DNA of 64,000 bases. Source: Saccharibacillus nicotianae. GTDB lineage: Bacteria; Bacillota; Bacilli; Paenibacillales; Paenibacillaceae. The stretch is taken from NCBI RefSeq assembly GCF_042681745.1, contig NZ_JBHUGF010000010.1, positions 558,001-622,000 on the forward strand. The letters run 5' to 3'. The notes beneath the pieces were generated by a model. The model worked only from the letters and a program-made list of their open reading frames with translations. It had not been told where the DNA came from and did no database searches. Every line of letters starts with the position of its first letter. The first letter of the stretch is position 1. The position numbers and the translations under genes are program-made. Below are positions 27,333 through 35,841 of the stretch, in pieces.

Positions 27333-28349
27333 TTAGCCTTGAAGTTCAAAAGCTTCTGCTAGCAAACGATATGATTTCAAGCGTGCTTCCGTATTATGAA
27401 TAGCTGAGACAACCAGTAATTCATCGGTTTGATAATCTTTAGCAAACTGCAACATTTTTTCTTTTACCTGATCAGGTGTACCGACAACGCGGAAGCGACG
27501 TGTGTCTTGAATATGTGCTTTTTCTGAATCAGTATATGGATATGCTGCTGCTGTTTTGGCAGAAGGTAAATAAGGCATCGGGTTATTTTGACGTAGCATC
27601 AAGAAATACAGATCATTGCTACGCATATGATATTCTGCTTCTTCTTCTGTATCTGCACAAGAAACAGTAATTGCTGCAAGTGATTTGGGAGTGTTAGACA
27701 TGAGTGAAGGTTTGAAGTTCTCTTTATAGTGAGCTACAGCATCTTCACCACCGGCTGTGCCAAAAAATTGAGCAAAGGCATAGGAAGCGCCGGTCATTGC
27801 AGCCAGATCAGCCGTTCCGCCACTAGAACCGAGCAACCATAATTCAGGAGCTGTCTCAATACTAGGTTCAGCGATTAATCCAGGAAAACGGTGATCCGCA
27901 GGTAAAGCATCATTCATATAAGCAATTAGATCAACAATCTGTTGAGGATAGCGATCAGATGCATGCATTGATGGAAATTTACCTTCTTGAAGTGCACGTG
28001 TCGCAAGTGGCATACCACCAGGCGCACGACCGACACCAAGATCGATACGGTTAGGATATAGTGCTTCTAATAGACGGAAATTTTCTGCTACTTTGTAAGC
28101 ACTATAGTGAGGAAGCATAATACCACCTGAACCGACACGAATACGTGAAGTGAGTGCCGCTACATGAGCGATTAATACTTCAGGGCTAGAATGAGCCAGA
28201 CTTGGAGAAGCATGATGTTCTGACATCCAGAATCTTGAGAAACCTAACCGATCGGCTTCTTGCGCTAATTTTAATGTATTGGCTAAAGCATCTTTTGCAT
28301 CTTCGCCTTCGTTAATATGGGATTGATCCAGTACGCCTAATTTCAACAT
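27333..28349 (-). CDS. LLM-class flavin-dependent monooxygenase (MsnO8/luciferase-like)
   Basis: 338-aa single-subunit bacterial-luciferase-like TIM barrel using reduced FMN and oxygen. N-terminus LGVLDQSHINEG, FWMSEHHA, IRVGSGGIMLPHY and VGRAPGG are typical of the MsnO8/YddN-like subgroup; no partner flavin reductase is adjacent. Substrate unknown. Transcribed with hxlB/hxlA orientation but separated by a terminator. Confidence 0.85.
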   Translation of the reverse strand: MLKLGVLDQSHINEGEDAKDALANTLKLAQEADRLGFSRFWMSEHHASPSLAHSSPEVLIAHVAALTSRIRVGSGGIMLPHYSAYKVAENFRLLEALYPNRIDLGVGRAPGGMPLATRALQEGKFPSMHASDRYPQQIVDLIAYMNDALPADHRFPGLIAEPSIETAPELWLLGSSGGTADLAAMTGASYAFAQFFGTAGGEDAVAHYKENFKPSLMSNTPKSLAAITVSCADTEEEAEYHMRSNDLYFLMLRQNNPMPYLPSAKTAAAYPYTDSEKAHIQDTRRFRVVGTPDQVKEKMLQFAKDYQTDELLVVSAIHNTEARLKSYRLLAEAFELQG

Positions 28350-28455
28350 ATATAGTCACCTCTGTGTGGGATAAAGTATTATCTTCGTAACTTTTCGATA
28401 CTATGTTACTTTAATAGTGTAACCTAAATCATTCATCTTGTCTCATCACACACAA

Positions 28456-28493
28456 AAAATCCACAAAAGGAGGGGAATCCTTCTGTGGATTTT
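28456..28493 (-). terminator. Terminator of hxlAB
   Basis: AAAATCCACA...TGTGGATTTT stem with inner AAGGA/TCCTT pairs; T run on the minus strand, 25 bp past the hxlB stop. Confidence 0.82.
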
Positions 28494-28518
28494 CAACGTT
28501 ATATCATTCAAAATCGTT

Positions 28519-29091
28519 CTATTCTAAATTAGCGTGATTGGTAAACATAGCTGCTGAATCTCCACCACGATGTTCCATTAAGCGAAGCATCAATCCATCG
28601 AAAAATAATAATACAGTCTGTTCAAACAAAGAACCCATCGGTTGAACAGTCTCATATTGATTATGATCGGCTGGATCTTTGGGAGAACCTGGTAATTTGA
28701 CAGTTAGAGCAGACTTCTGACCAATTGTCGATTCAGGAAAAATAGTAACCGCAGCGATAGTCACTTCCGCTTTTTGCGCTTTTTCAGCCATCAGTACAAG
28801 GCCTTGTGTTTCTCCTGAACCGGAAGCGATGATTAACAAATCACCTTTTCCAGCACGCGGAGTCACTGTCTCACCGACAACATAAGCATCAAGACCTAAT
28901 TGCATTAAGCGCATAGCGAATGCTTTTGCCATAAGACCGGAGCGTCCAGCACCAGCTACAAAGATTTGACGTGCTGTCAAAATCTGTTGAACCAATGCTT
29001 CTGCTTCGACTTCAGGAATTGCTGCAAGTGTACGTTCTAATTCTTGAACAATACGGTCAAAATGTGTAGAGATTCCTGCTTGGTTACTCAT
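28519..29091 (-). CDS. hxlB: 6-phospho-3-hexuloisomerase
   Basis: Second enzyme of ribulose monophosphate formaldehyde fixation: converts hexulose-6-P to fructose-6-P. 190 aa SIS-domain protein with GAGRSGLMAKAFAMRLMQ and ASGSGET. Starts 4 nt after the hxlA stop, so the pair forms an operon. In Bacillus subtilis this pair detoxifies formaldehyde under HxlR, whose homologue is divergent here. Confidence 0.95.
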   Translation of the reverse strand: MSNQAGISTHFDRIVQELERTLAAIPEVEAEALVQQILTARQIFVAGAGRSGLMAKAFAMRLMQLGLDAYVVGETVTPRAGKGDLLIIASGSGETQGLVLMAEKAQKAEVTIAAVTIFPESTIGQKSALTVKLPGSPKDPADHNQYETVQPMGSLFEQTVLLFFDGLMLRLMEHRGGDSAAMFTNHANLE

Positions 29092-29095
29092 CTAA

Positions 29096-29728
29096 TTAAC
29101 CTTTAGTGATCAAGTCGCGAATTTGAGAAGCTACGCCAGCTTTATCGTCTTGACCCGTAATTCCGCCACCAACGATGATTAGATCAGGGTTAGCTTTGAT
29201 CGCTTCAGGCAATGTTTCTAATTTGATACCGCCAGCGATTGCTGTTTTAGAGTTTTTAACTACACTTTTGATTGTAGCCAAATCTTCAAACGGATTTTGA
29301 CCTGCTGCTTGACCGTCATAACCTGTGTGTACACAGATATAATCTACGCCTAGCTCATCTAATTCTTTAGCGCGAGTAGCGATATCTTTTACATTGATCA
29401 TATCAACCAATACTTTGCTACGTTGTTTTTTAGCTTCGTCTACACAACCTTTGATAGTTAGATCATTACTTGCGCCTAGAACAGTTACGATATCTGCACC
29501 TGCTTCAGAAGCTTTCATAACTTCATAACCACCAGCGTCCATGATTTTAAGGTCAGCTAGTACTTTCAAGTTAGGGAAAGCATCTTTCATAGCTTTAACA
29601 GCATGCAGACCTTCGTTAATAACGATAGGTGTACCAATTTCTACGATATCGATAAAAGGTTCTACTTCTTTTACAAGTGCAATTCCATCAGGAATATTAA
29701 CCAAGTCTAATGCTAATTGAAGTTCCAT
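29096..29728 (-). CDS. hxlA: 3-hexulose-6-phosphate synthase
   Basis: Aldolase condensing formaldehyde with ribulose-5-P; 210 aa TIM barrel of the orotidine-decarboxylase superfamily. Motifs LALDLVNIPDG, DIVEIGTP, LADLKIMDAGGYE and the C-terminal AGGI / IVGGGIT phosphate-binding loop. Strong ribosome binding site AGGAGGAAT before ATG 29728. First gene of hxlAB. Confidence 0.95.
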   Translation of the reverse strand: MELQLALDLVNIPDGIALVKEVEPFIDIVEIGTPIVINEGLHAVKAMKDAFPNLKVLADLKIMDAGGYEVMKASEAGADIVTVLGASNDLTIKGCVDEAKKQRSKVLVDMINVKDIATRAKELDELGVDYICVHTGYDGQAAGQNPFEDLATIKSVVKNSKTAIAGGIKLETLPEAIKANPDLIIVGGGITGQDDKAGVASQIRDLITKG

Positions 29729-29846
29729 AATATATAATTCCTCCTAGTTGTATGTTTCGTTCGGTATAACAGATCGTTCGATGAGGACACTAACACTGCA
29801 TAGCACAGTTAGACATCATCGACGTATTGCTAGTATAAAGTAAAAG

Positions 29847-29882
29847 GTGCTCTTTATGTAAGTACGCACTTTTTATTTACAT
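29847..29882. promoter_or_regulatory. Candidate HxlR operator region
   Basis: Two loosely similar segments, GTGCTCTTTATGTA and GCACTTTTTATTTA, 19 bp apart, upstream of a minus-strand TATACT (about 29833) that could serve hxlA. HxlR of Bacillus subtilis binds two direct repeats in this position; the match here is partial (10 of 16). Confidence 0.35.
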
Positions 29883-30005
29883 AGTGTCTAAAAGTATACT
29901 GTGAACCTTTTTTTAGTTATAATAAAGATCATATAAAAAAAGTACATTCGTATGAAAAATAATACTTTAGCATATGTTATTAGCCGAATTGGAGGAATCT
30001 CAATC

Positions 30006-30365
30006 ATGCGTGAACGTATATTTAATTGTGAAAAGGAATTAACCTTATCTGTAATCGGTGGCAAATGGAAAATGTTGATTTTGTGGCATCTAGGTAAAAG
30101 TGGAACCAAACGATTCGGTGAACTCAAAGCTCTGATCCCTGGTATTACGCAACGGATGTTAGTCAGCCAATTGCGTGAGCTGGAAGAAGACCTGATCGTG
30201 CATCGTGAAGTATACCCCGTTGTTCCGCCAAAAGTAGAATATTCATTAACCGAAATGGGCGAAACTTTAATGCCTATTTTGGATGCGATGTATAATTGGG
30301 GCAAACATTATATGGATGTGGCTGCGATCGAACCTGTAGAGATCAAACCAGCTTCGTGGAATTAA
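30006..30365 (+). CDS. hxlR: HxlR, activator of the formaldehyde operon
   Basis: Winged-helix regulator of the HxlR family, 119 aa, divergent from hxlAB. It aligns by eye almost throughout with Bacillus subtilis HxlR: FNCEKELTLSVIGGKWKM, LWHLGKSGTKRFGELK, VHREVYPVVPPKVEYSLT. The conserved Cys (FNCEKE) is the residue thought to react with formaldehyde. Start ATG 30006, with GGAGG at 29991-29995; the upstream ATG at 29952 has no such site. Confidence 0.92.
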   Translation: MRERIFNCEKELTLSVIGGKWKMLILWHLGKSGTKRFGELKALIPGITQRMLVSQLRELEEDLIVHREVYPVVPPKVEYSLTEMGETLMPILDAMYNWGKHYMDVAAIEPVEIKPASWN

Positions 30366-30400
30366 TCGGTGGTATAAATAACGAATAGATTTTAAAAGAT

Positions 30401-30447
30401 AAGCGAGCATACATGTGTAGAAATCTACAATGTACGTTCGCTTTTTT
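30401..30447 (+). terminator. Intrinsic terminator of hxlR
   Basis: Long hairpin AAGCGA...TCGCTT with inner TACAT/ATGTA and TGTAGA/TCTACA pairs and a six-T tail. Confidence 0.85.
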
Positions 30448-30593
30448 GTCGATATTGCTTGCTGATTATCTATAGAAATAAACTTCTGTCAGGATAATTT
30501 GAGTGAATTTTGAGTGAATATAGAATAATTAATGATCAATTGGGGTATACATAGTAAAGACCGAATCTTTTTTGCCTATAGGAGGACACTAAA

Positions 30594-31238
30594 ATGAATA
30601 TCGCAATTATTGGAGCTAATGGACAGATTGGTAAAATCTTAACTACTCAATTAGCAGCAAATCAACATAAAGTCAGTGCCGTTATCCGCAAACCGGAGCA
30701 AGCGGAAGCATTAGAAAAAGTAGGTGCTCAAGCGGTACTTGCAGACTTGGAAGGATCAGTAGAAGATCTAACGAAAGTGCTTCAAGGAGCAGATGCAGTT
30801 GTATTTGCAGCAGGTTCTGGTGGTAGCACAGGTGCAGACAAAACGTTATTGATTGATCTAGATGGAGCAGTCAAAAGTATGGAAGCTGCTGAAAAAGCAG
30901 GCATTTCACGCTTTGTTCTAGTGAGCGCATTGTATGCAGAAGATCGCACACAATGGCCAGACGATATGAAAACCTATTATGTCGCTAAACATTATGCTGA
31001 CAAAATGCTAGAAGCCAGCTCACTCGATTATACGATTATCCGTCCGGGTGGATTGTTGAATGATAGTGGTACAGGTAAAGTGAAATTGGTTGAACATTTA
31101 GGAGAAAAGGGCAGTATTCCACGCGAAGATGTGGCTTCAGTTGTTGCGGCAATTTTAGATCAATCCAGTACGTATCGTCGTTCGTTCGACCTTGTCTCTG
31201 GTGATGATGGTATTGAACAAGCCATTCAGTCTGTCTAA
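30594..31238 (+). CDS. NAD(P)-binding NmrA/YhfK-like protein
   Basis: Atypical short-chain dehydrogenase-like protein, 214 aa. Rossmann motif IGANGQIG at the N-terminus, VVFAAGSGG, a YxxxK-like pair (YYVAKHYAD) and TIIRPGGL. Resembles B. subtilis YhfK and plant HCF173-like NAD(P)H-sensing proteins. Substrate unknown. Good ribosome binding site AGGAGGACA; single-gene unit with its own terminator. Confidence 0.85.
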   Translation: MNIAIIGANGQIGKILTTQLAANQHKVSAVIRKPEQAEALEKVGAQAVLADLEGSVEDLTKVLQGADAVVFAAGSGGSTGADKTLLIDLDGAVKSMEAAEKAGISRFVLVSALYAEDRTQWPDDMKTYYVAKHYADKMLEASSLDYTIIRPGGLLNDSGTGKVKLVEHLGEKGSIPREDVASVVAAILDQSSTYRRSFDLVSGDDGIEQAIQSV

Positions 31239-31290
31239 AGACATAATCGGTATTCAATAAGTATTGAAGCTATTTATAAGTGAATCAATA

Positions 31291-31326
31291 AAAGGCACAG
31301 ACGATTGATGAGTCTGTGCCTTTTTT
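31291..31326 (+). terminator. Intrinsic terminator
   Basis: Perfect 12-bp stem AAAGGCACAGAC / GTCTGTGCCTTT with a six-T tail. Confidence 0.92.
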
Positions 31327-31416
31327 GTATATATTTATATTCATAGCATGTTTGTCGATAATAATAGTGAGTATACTTATAGATTACATATATTAAAAAG
31401 TAGCAGAGGAGTACGA

Positions 31417-33426
31417 ATGATGAACGAATTTTTAATACATTATGGATATACTATTTTATTATGGATTGTAGGAATTATAATTTTTACACCGGGTTTAATT
31501 ATTATTTTTACAGGGATTATCAAGTTATATGAGCAATCTAGATTTGTTTACATACATAATATTCATACTATGATCGATGTTCAAAATAATAATCTTATAG
31601 ATGAAGTTGAAGAATTATTACAAAAATCTAATCGTTTACTAAAAAATAAAAGTGGAATTACTCAAAAAGATATTTTACTAATAGAAAGTAGTTTAAAAGG
31701 AACACTTGATCAGTTAGAAGATATTGAAGATGATATTCAGTTACACTGGACCTCTTTTTTCGGTGGATTATCAGAACGAATAGAAGAATTAAAAGAAGAT
31801 TTACAAAAACAAAAAACGATTCAAGAACAAATTGATTTAGATCGTGTCAAAATAGATAAATTATTAGAAGTAGAGCAATATCTGCAAGAGTATTATATTC
31901 ATTGGGAACATTCTTTTAATAGATTGGAGCAACATATTTATAGCTTTACTATTGAATTAGGTTCAAGTTTATCCAAATGGTCTAAGCAACAAGAACAAAT
32001 TAAAGATTTGCTTAACAAAAGTAAACAATATGAGTATTCAGATACTATTCAATCCTTTAATCTTTTAAAAGAAGCAGAAAAAAAAGTGAATATTCTGAAC
32101 CAACAATATGAACAAATAAAAGTATATTATGAATATGAAATGCAGTTTGAAGAAAAAATTCAAACTTTACGTTTTGAGATTAATCATTCTGTGCACATGC
32201 ATTCACTATTAACAGGTGAGATTGATCCGTATCAGTGGCTAAACCAAAGTACTAGAACGCTAGAATCGTTTCATCATGCTGTTCGTCAGGGTGATCTGTT
32301 ACAAGCACAATCTTTATATAATCAATTAGAAAGCTTTATAACGAAATCGATTGCTATGATAGAAGATAGAATAGCTCTTCAAGAAAACGTTCAAGAGCAG
32401 TATAGAAAAGCACATGAACAGTTGCAACTTCTAAATAGTATTGAATTAGAATTAACAGTAATATGGTCTCTAGCGCGCCAAGAATGGAAATACTCTGTCT
32501 GGAAAAATACATTTCAAAAATTTGAAAAAACATGTCTAGTATTGCATACGATTGAACAAGACTTAGAAAAAATTGAACGGTATATTCATAAAGATATTCA
32601 AAAATATATAGAAGCTAACAAACACCTTAACCAGTTAGAATCGAAGTTAACCTCTATTGAACAGGAACTAAACGCTAATCAGGAACAACTACAAGTGTGG
32701 CAACAATTACAACAACAGCTTCCTGAGAAAGTAAAGCAAGCTGAACACAAATTAAAACATAGTTATGCTAAAGCTGAACAAGAAGCCATCAAGTGGGATA
32801 GGAATGTAGTACTGGATGAAGAGTATCAATTTATACAGAAACAATATGATAAAGTTCAGTATCTTTTTTCAGAATCGCCAAAAGATTTGAATCTATTGCA
32901 AAAACAATGTACAACCTATATTGAAGCTATTGAAAAATGGGTTGGTACAATTGATAAATTGATTGATTATCGTGATGATGCTGTACCACTCAGATTAAGA
33001 TTGCAAAATGATTTTAATCTTCATTATCGAACAGTAAAGTGGTATCTGCCTATGGGAGCAAGCAAACATTACAAGAGTTCTTTTAACAAATATATAAATG
33101 ATTATGAAGTTATGACAGTCAATGGAGAGTATGAATCAGCATTTGCATCATTGCAAAATATAAAAGGAATTATCGCAGAACTACAATTATCTTATGATCA
33201 AACTATGGCACAACAACAAGCACTTAAAAAAGCAAAATCCGAAGAACGTCATCGTGTACGTCAAGCAAAAAATCAAAAGAATAATGCTAAAGTAGTCAAT
33301 CATTATCATAGTCACTCTTCTGGAGGGATTACTTTATTCGGTTCCAGTTCTTCCTCATCCCAATCTAAATCTAATATTGGATATAAAGAGGATGACAGTT
33401 GGGAAGAAGATAATGATGATGAATAA
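31417..33426 (+). CDS. Large coiled-coil membrane protein with EzrA-like topology
   Basis: Not recognised as a named family. 669 aa from ATG 31417 (AGAGGAG upstream). A single strongly hydrophobic segment at about residues 9-38 is followed by roughly 560 residues of Gln/Glu/Lys-rich coiled coil (LLQKSNRLLK, QEQIDLDRVKIDKLLEVEQ), then a short HYHSHSSGG and Ser-rich stretch and an acidic C-terminus. The N-terminal anchor plus spectrin-like coils resembles the division protein EzrA, but length and tail differ. The gene is AT-rich relative to neighbours. No partner gene adjacent. Confidence 0.7.
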   Translation: MMNEFLIHYGYTILLWIVGIIIFTPGLIIIFTGIIKLYEQSRFVYIHNIHTMIDVQNNNLIDEVEELLQKSNRLLKNKSGITQKDILLIESSLKGTLDQLEDIEDDIQLHWTSFFGGLSERIEELKEDLQKQKTIQEQIDLDRVKIDKLLEVEQYLQEYYIHWEHSFNRLEQHIYSFTIELGSSLSKWSKQQEQIKDLLNKSKQYEYSDTIQSFNLLKEAEKKVNILNQQYEQIKVYYEYEMQFEEKIQTLRFEINHSVHMHSLLTGEIDPYQWLNQSTRTLESFHHAVRQGDLLQAQSLYNQLESFITKSIAMIEDRIALQENVQEQYRKAHEQLQLLNSIELELTVIWSLARQEWKYSVWKNTFQKFEKTCLVLHTIEQDLEKIERYIHKDIQKYIEANKHLNQLESKLTSIEQELNANQEQLQVWQQLQQQLPEKVKQAEHKLKHSYAKAEQEAIKWDRNVVLDEEYQFIQKQYDKVQYLFSESPKDLNLLQKQCTTYIEAIEKWVGTIDKLIDYRDDAVPLRLRLQNDFNLHYRTVKWYLPMGASKHYKSSFNKYINDYEVMTVNGEYESAFASLQNIKGIIAELQLSYDQTMAQQQALKKAKSEERHRVRQAKNQKNNAKVVNHYHSHSSGGITLFGSSSSSSQSKSNIGYKEDDSWEEDNDDE

Positions 33427-33471
33427 TAGCAACATAGATATAACACAATGTCTTTGAGGTAAAGTTACTCA

Positions 33472-33509
33472 TAAAAAAACAGTTGAACACAATGTTCAAC
33501 TGTTTTTGT
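33472..33509. terminator. Bidirectional terminator
   Basis: AAAACAGTTGAACA / TGTTCAACTGTTTT, perfect arms with A and T runs outside; serves the coiled-coil gene and the small minus-strand gene. Confidence 0.9.
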
Positions 33510-33516
33510 TATAAGA

Positions 33517-33693
33517 CTATTTTTCAGGATGATCTTTGTCCCATTCTTCTGCTTTAGCAGTCGCAATCGCGATGGCTCGACCTTCTTCATAGCCTTCATC
33601 CAGTAAAGCATTAGCAATTTCAATCGCTTTATGTCGTACACGAGTATCTAAATTTTTCATAGATGGGGGATAATCTCCGTTAGTCCAAGGCAT
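33517..33693 (-). CDS. Small protein resembling the N-terminal domain of B. subtilis YdaT
   Basis: 58 aa, starting MPWTNGDYPPSMKNL from ATG 33693 (AAGGAGTG upstream). The sequence matches what I recall of the N-terminal half of YdaT (general stress protein), including KAIEIANALLDEGYEEGRA and IATAKAEEW. YdaT carries an additional C-terminal DUF2188 domain, which is absent here; the protein ends DKDHPEK. Function unknown. Confidence 0.85.
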   Translation of the reverse strand: MPWTNGDYPPSMKNLDTRVRHKAIEIANALLDEGYEEGRAIAIATAKAEEWDKDHPEK

Positions 33694-33831
33694 AATAAAC
33701 ACTCCTTATCAGTAAAATAGAATAGAATACAGTTAACACAATACATTCAATGGAATAAAAAAAATACATAAGCAACATGGTATGTATTTCATTTACCCGT
33801 CTATCTTTAGACGAAACGATATAGAGACAGA

Positions 33832-33869
33832 ATAAAAGGCTCTCACCTTAGCGGTAAGAGCCTTTATTA
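33832..33869 (-). terminator. Terminator of msrAB
   Basis: AAAAGGCTCTCACC with GGTAAGAGCCTTT (one mismatch); T run on the minus strand. Confidence 0.85.
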
Positions 33870-33883
33870 ATCAATCTAGAGTA

Positions 33884-34849
33884 TTATGCTTCTTGGAACA
33901 TAGCTTTGTACTCGCTGTATCCTTCAGCTTCTAAATCTTCTTTAGGAACAAAGCGTAGAGCAGCCGAGTTAATGCAGTAACGCAATCCATTTGGGCCCGG
34001 GCCATCATCGAACAAGTGACCTAAATGAGAGTCTGCTTCACGACTACGTACTTCCGTACGAACCATAAAGTGGCTCAAATCCATATTTTCTTTCACTTGA
34101 TAATCTCGAATAGGACGGGTAAAACTTGGCCATCCGCAACCGGAATCGTATTTATCGAGTGAGCTGAATAACGGCTCTCCAGATACAATATCTACATAGA
34201 TTCCTTCACCATGATGATCCCAGAACTCATTTTTAAAAGCAGGTTCTGTTCCATTTTTTTGAGTAACATGGTATTGGATTTCAGATAGTTTGTTTTTTAG
34301 ATCACTTTTATCTAGCTTAGTAGCCCAGTGTTCGTTGATAAAAGCATCTCTGCCGGAACCTTTACGATAGCGTTTGTAATGACCTGTATTTTTTTTGTGG
34401 TAATCTTGATGATATTCTTCTGCTTCGTAAAAAGTCTGAGCAGGCTCAATTGGTGTCACAATCGGTTTGTCAAAGCGTCCGCTAGCAGCTACTTCTTGTT
34501 TGGAGATTTCTGCTAATTCACGTTGCTCATCAGTATGATAATAGATCGTTGTGCGGTAAGAAGAACCACGATCATAGAACTGTCCACCAGCATCGGTAGG
34601 ATCTATTTGTTGCCAGTATAATTCTAGCAATTTAGTATAAGGGAAAATGGATGGATCATATACGATCTGTACCGCTTCCGCATGTCCTGTCGTTTCTGTA
34701 CATACTTCTTTGTATGTTGGATTCTCAGTATGTCCACCTGTATATCCGGAGCGAATACTGATGATGCCTGGTAGTTCTTCAAAAGGGGATACCATGCACC
34801 AGAAACATCCGCCTGCAAAAGTAGCCTTTTCATATTGTGAGTTGCTCAT
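33884..34849 (-). CDS. msrAB: Bifunctional methionine sulfoxide reductase MsrA-MsrB
   Basis: Repairs both S- and R-methionine sulfoxide. 321 aa fusion: MsrA domain about residues 6-160 with GCFWC active-site motif and GYTGGHTENPTY; MsrB domain about 180-315 with SGCGWPSF, HLGHLFDDGPGPNGLRYC and the catalytic Cys in RYCINSAALRF. The zinc-binding CxxC pairs found in some MsrB proteins are not visible. No signal peptide: cytosolic. AAAGAAATGGAGTG upstream of the ATG. Confidence 0.95.
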   Translation of the reverse strand: MSNSQYEKATFAGGCFWCMVSPFEELPGIISIRSGYTGGHTENPTYKEVCTETTGHAEAVQIVYDPSIFPYTKLLELYWQQIDPTDAGGQFYDRGSSYRTTIYYHTDEQRELAEISKQEVAASGRFDKPIVTPIEPAQTFYEAEEYHQDYHKKNTGHYKRYRKGSGRDAFINEHWATKLDKSDLKNKLSEIQYHVTQKNGTEPAFKNEFWDHHGEGIYVDIVSGEPLFSSLDKYDSGCGWPSFTRPIRDYQVKENMDLSHFMVRTEVRSREADSHLGHLFDDGPGPNGLRYCINSAALRFVPKEDLEAEGYSEYKAMFQEA

Positions 34850-35003
34850 TTATCGTTCACTCCATTTCTTTGAATAAATAATTAAAATGTAAATAATACA
34901 TAATATATCTTACACTATATAAAACCCAAAAAAACAGTGTATTCAAACATTAGATACGTATAAACTGTTCATTTGGATGACATCTATTTATAAATAAAGG
35001 GAG

Positions 35004-35037
35004 AAAAAACCGCTGACATGTAGCCATGTAAGCGGTT
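35004..35037 (-). terminator. Terminator of the LysM protein gene
   Basis: On the minus strand AACCGCT...AGCGGTT with inner ACATG/CATGT pairing, followed by six Ts. Confidence 0.8.
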
Positions 35038-35094
35038 AGTGGTTATATTTTAATCGTTATCAAGTATTCATTTGGCCGATCAGATGGATCAATC

Positions 35095-35496
35095 TTATTT
35101 TTGTGGAATAGTCAATTGGTATCCAGCAGGTAAAAGATTGTTAGCAGCAATCAATTCATCTACAGTTACACCGTATTGAGCAGCAATTTCAGTTAGGCTA
35201 GCACCTTGTGGAACAACAACAGTTGTAGTATTTGTAGTTGGTGTTACGGCTGGAGTTGTTTCTTGAGCTGGTGTTGTTTTAGCTGTTCCAAACATCGCTT
35301 CTACTTGTTGAGATACTGCTGTTTGGTAAGCTAAGTTATCTGCACGTTGTTCTGCTTTATCTTTTGCTTTTTGGTGATTGCTTGTATCCGCAGCAGCTGA
35401 TACTTGACTTGCTCCCATCGGTGCAACAAGAGCAACAGCTCCCAAGCTAGTAGCTAAAGCAGTAGACAATAAGACTTTTTTAAATGTTGAGTTCAT
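35095..35496 (-). CDS. Secreted LysM-domain protein
   Basis: 133 aa from ATG 35496 (AGAGGAG upstream). Signal peptide to about residue 33 (ASQVSAAA). A charged helical segment, a Thr/Pro-rich linker, then one LysM domain at the extreme C-terminus (VPQGASLTEIAAQYGV, VDELIAANNLLPAG, LTIPQK). LysM binds peptidoglycan, so the protein probably sticks to the wall; no hydrolase domain is present. Confidence 0.88.
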   Translation of the reverse strand: MNSTFKKVLLSTALATSLGAVALVAPMGASQVSAAADTSNHQKAKDKAEQRADNLAYQTAVSQQVEAMFGTAKTTPAQETTPAVTPTTNTTTVVVPQGASLTEIAAQYGVTVDELIAANNLLPAGYQLTIPQK

Positions 35497-35841
35497 GATA
35501 TTTTCTCCTCTGTAATTACATAATTTTTTATAACTTACTTTCATTTAGTAACTTTATGATATAAATATACCACCATGATTCGACAATTGCAATAGATGAT
35601 GTGTATTTTCTTGATATTATTTTTAAAATTGTGGTTCTGTCATGTTGTATACTCTTATTATAAGCTTTGCAATTAAATTCACATGAACGATAGCTTAAAA
35701 CCATATGAAATTTCAAAATAAATACAAAAAAGATAAAATATCGAAATCTCTTTTGTTTTTTTGATGTTGCTTCTTTTAATATTACTTCTATAGTAGAAAT
35801 AGTGGTAAGACTGATATATATTTGTGATCAAAGGAGATTAG
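35497..35841. other. Intergenic region, no gene seen
   Basis: About 345 bases of AT-rich DNA between divergent genes. A weak AAAAAAGAT / ATCTCTTTT hairpin followed by a T run lies near 35727-35762, directly upstream of the dehydrogenase promoter region; purpose unclear. Confidence 0.5.

Noticed and set aside
29888..30304. 138-codon minus-strand frame opposite hxlR
   Set aside because: It lies wholly antisense to a clearly identified regulator and has no ribosome binding site.
30523..30548. GAATAA-N14-GGGTAT, similar to a sigma-B promoter, before the NmrA-like gene
   Set aside because: The -35 matches only 4 of 6 positions, and sigma-B is often absent in Paenibacillus. Not enough to call.
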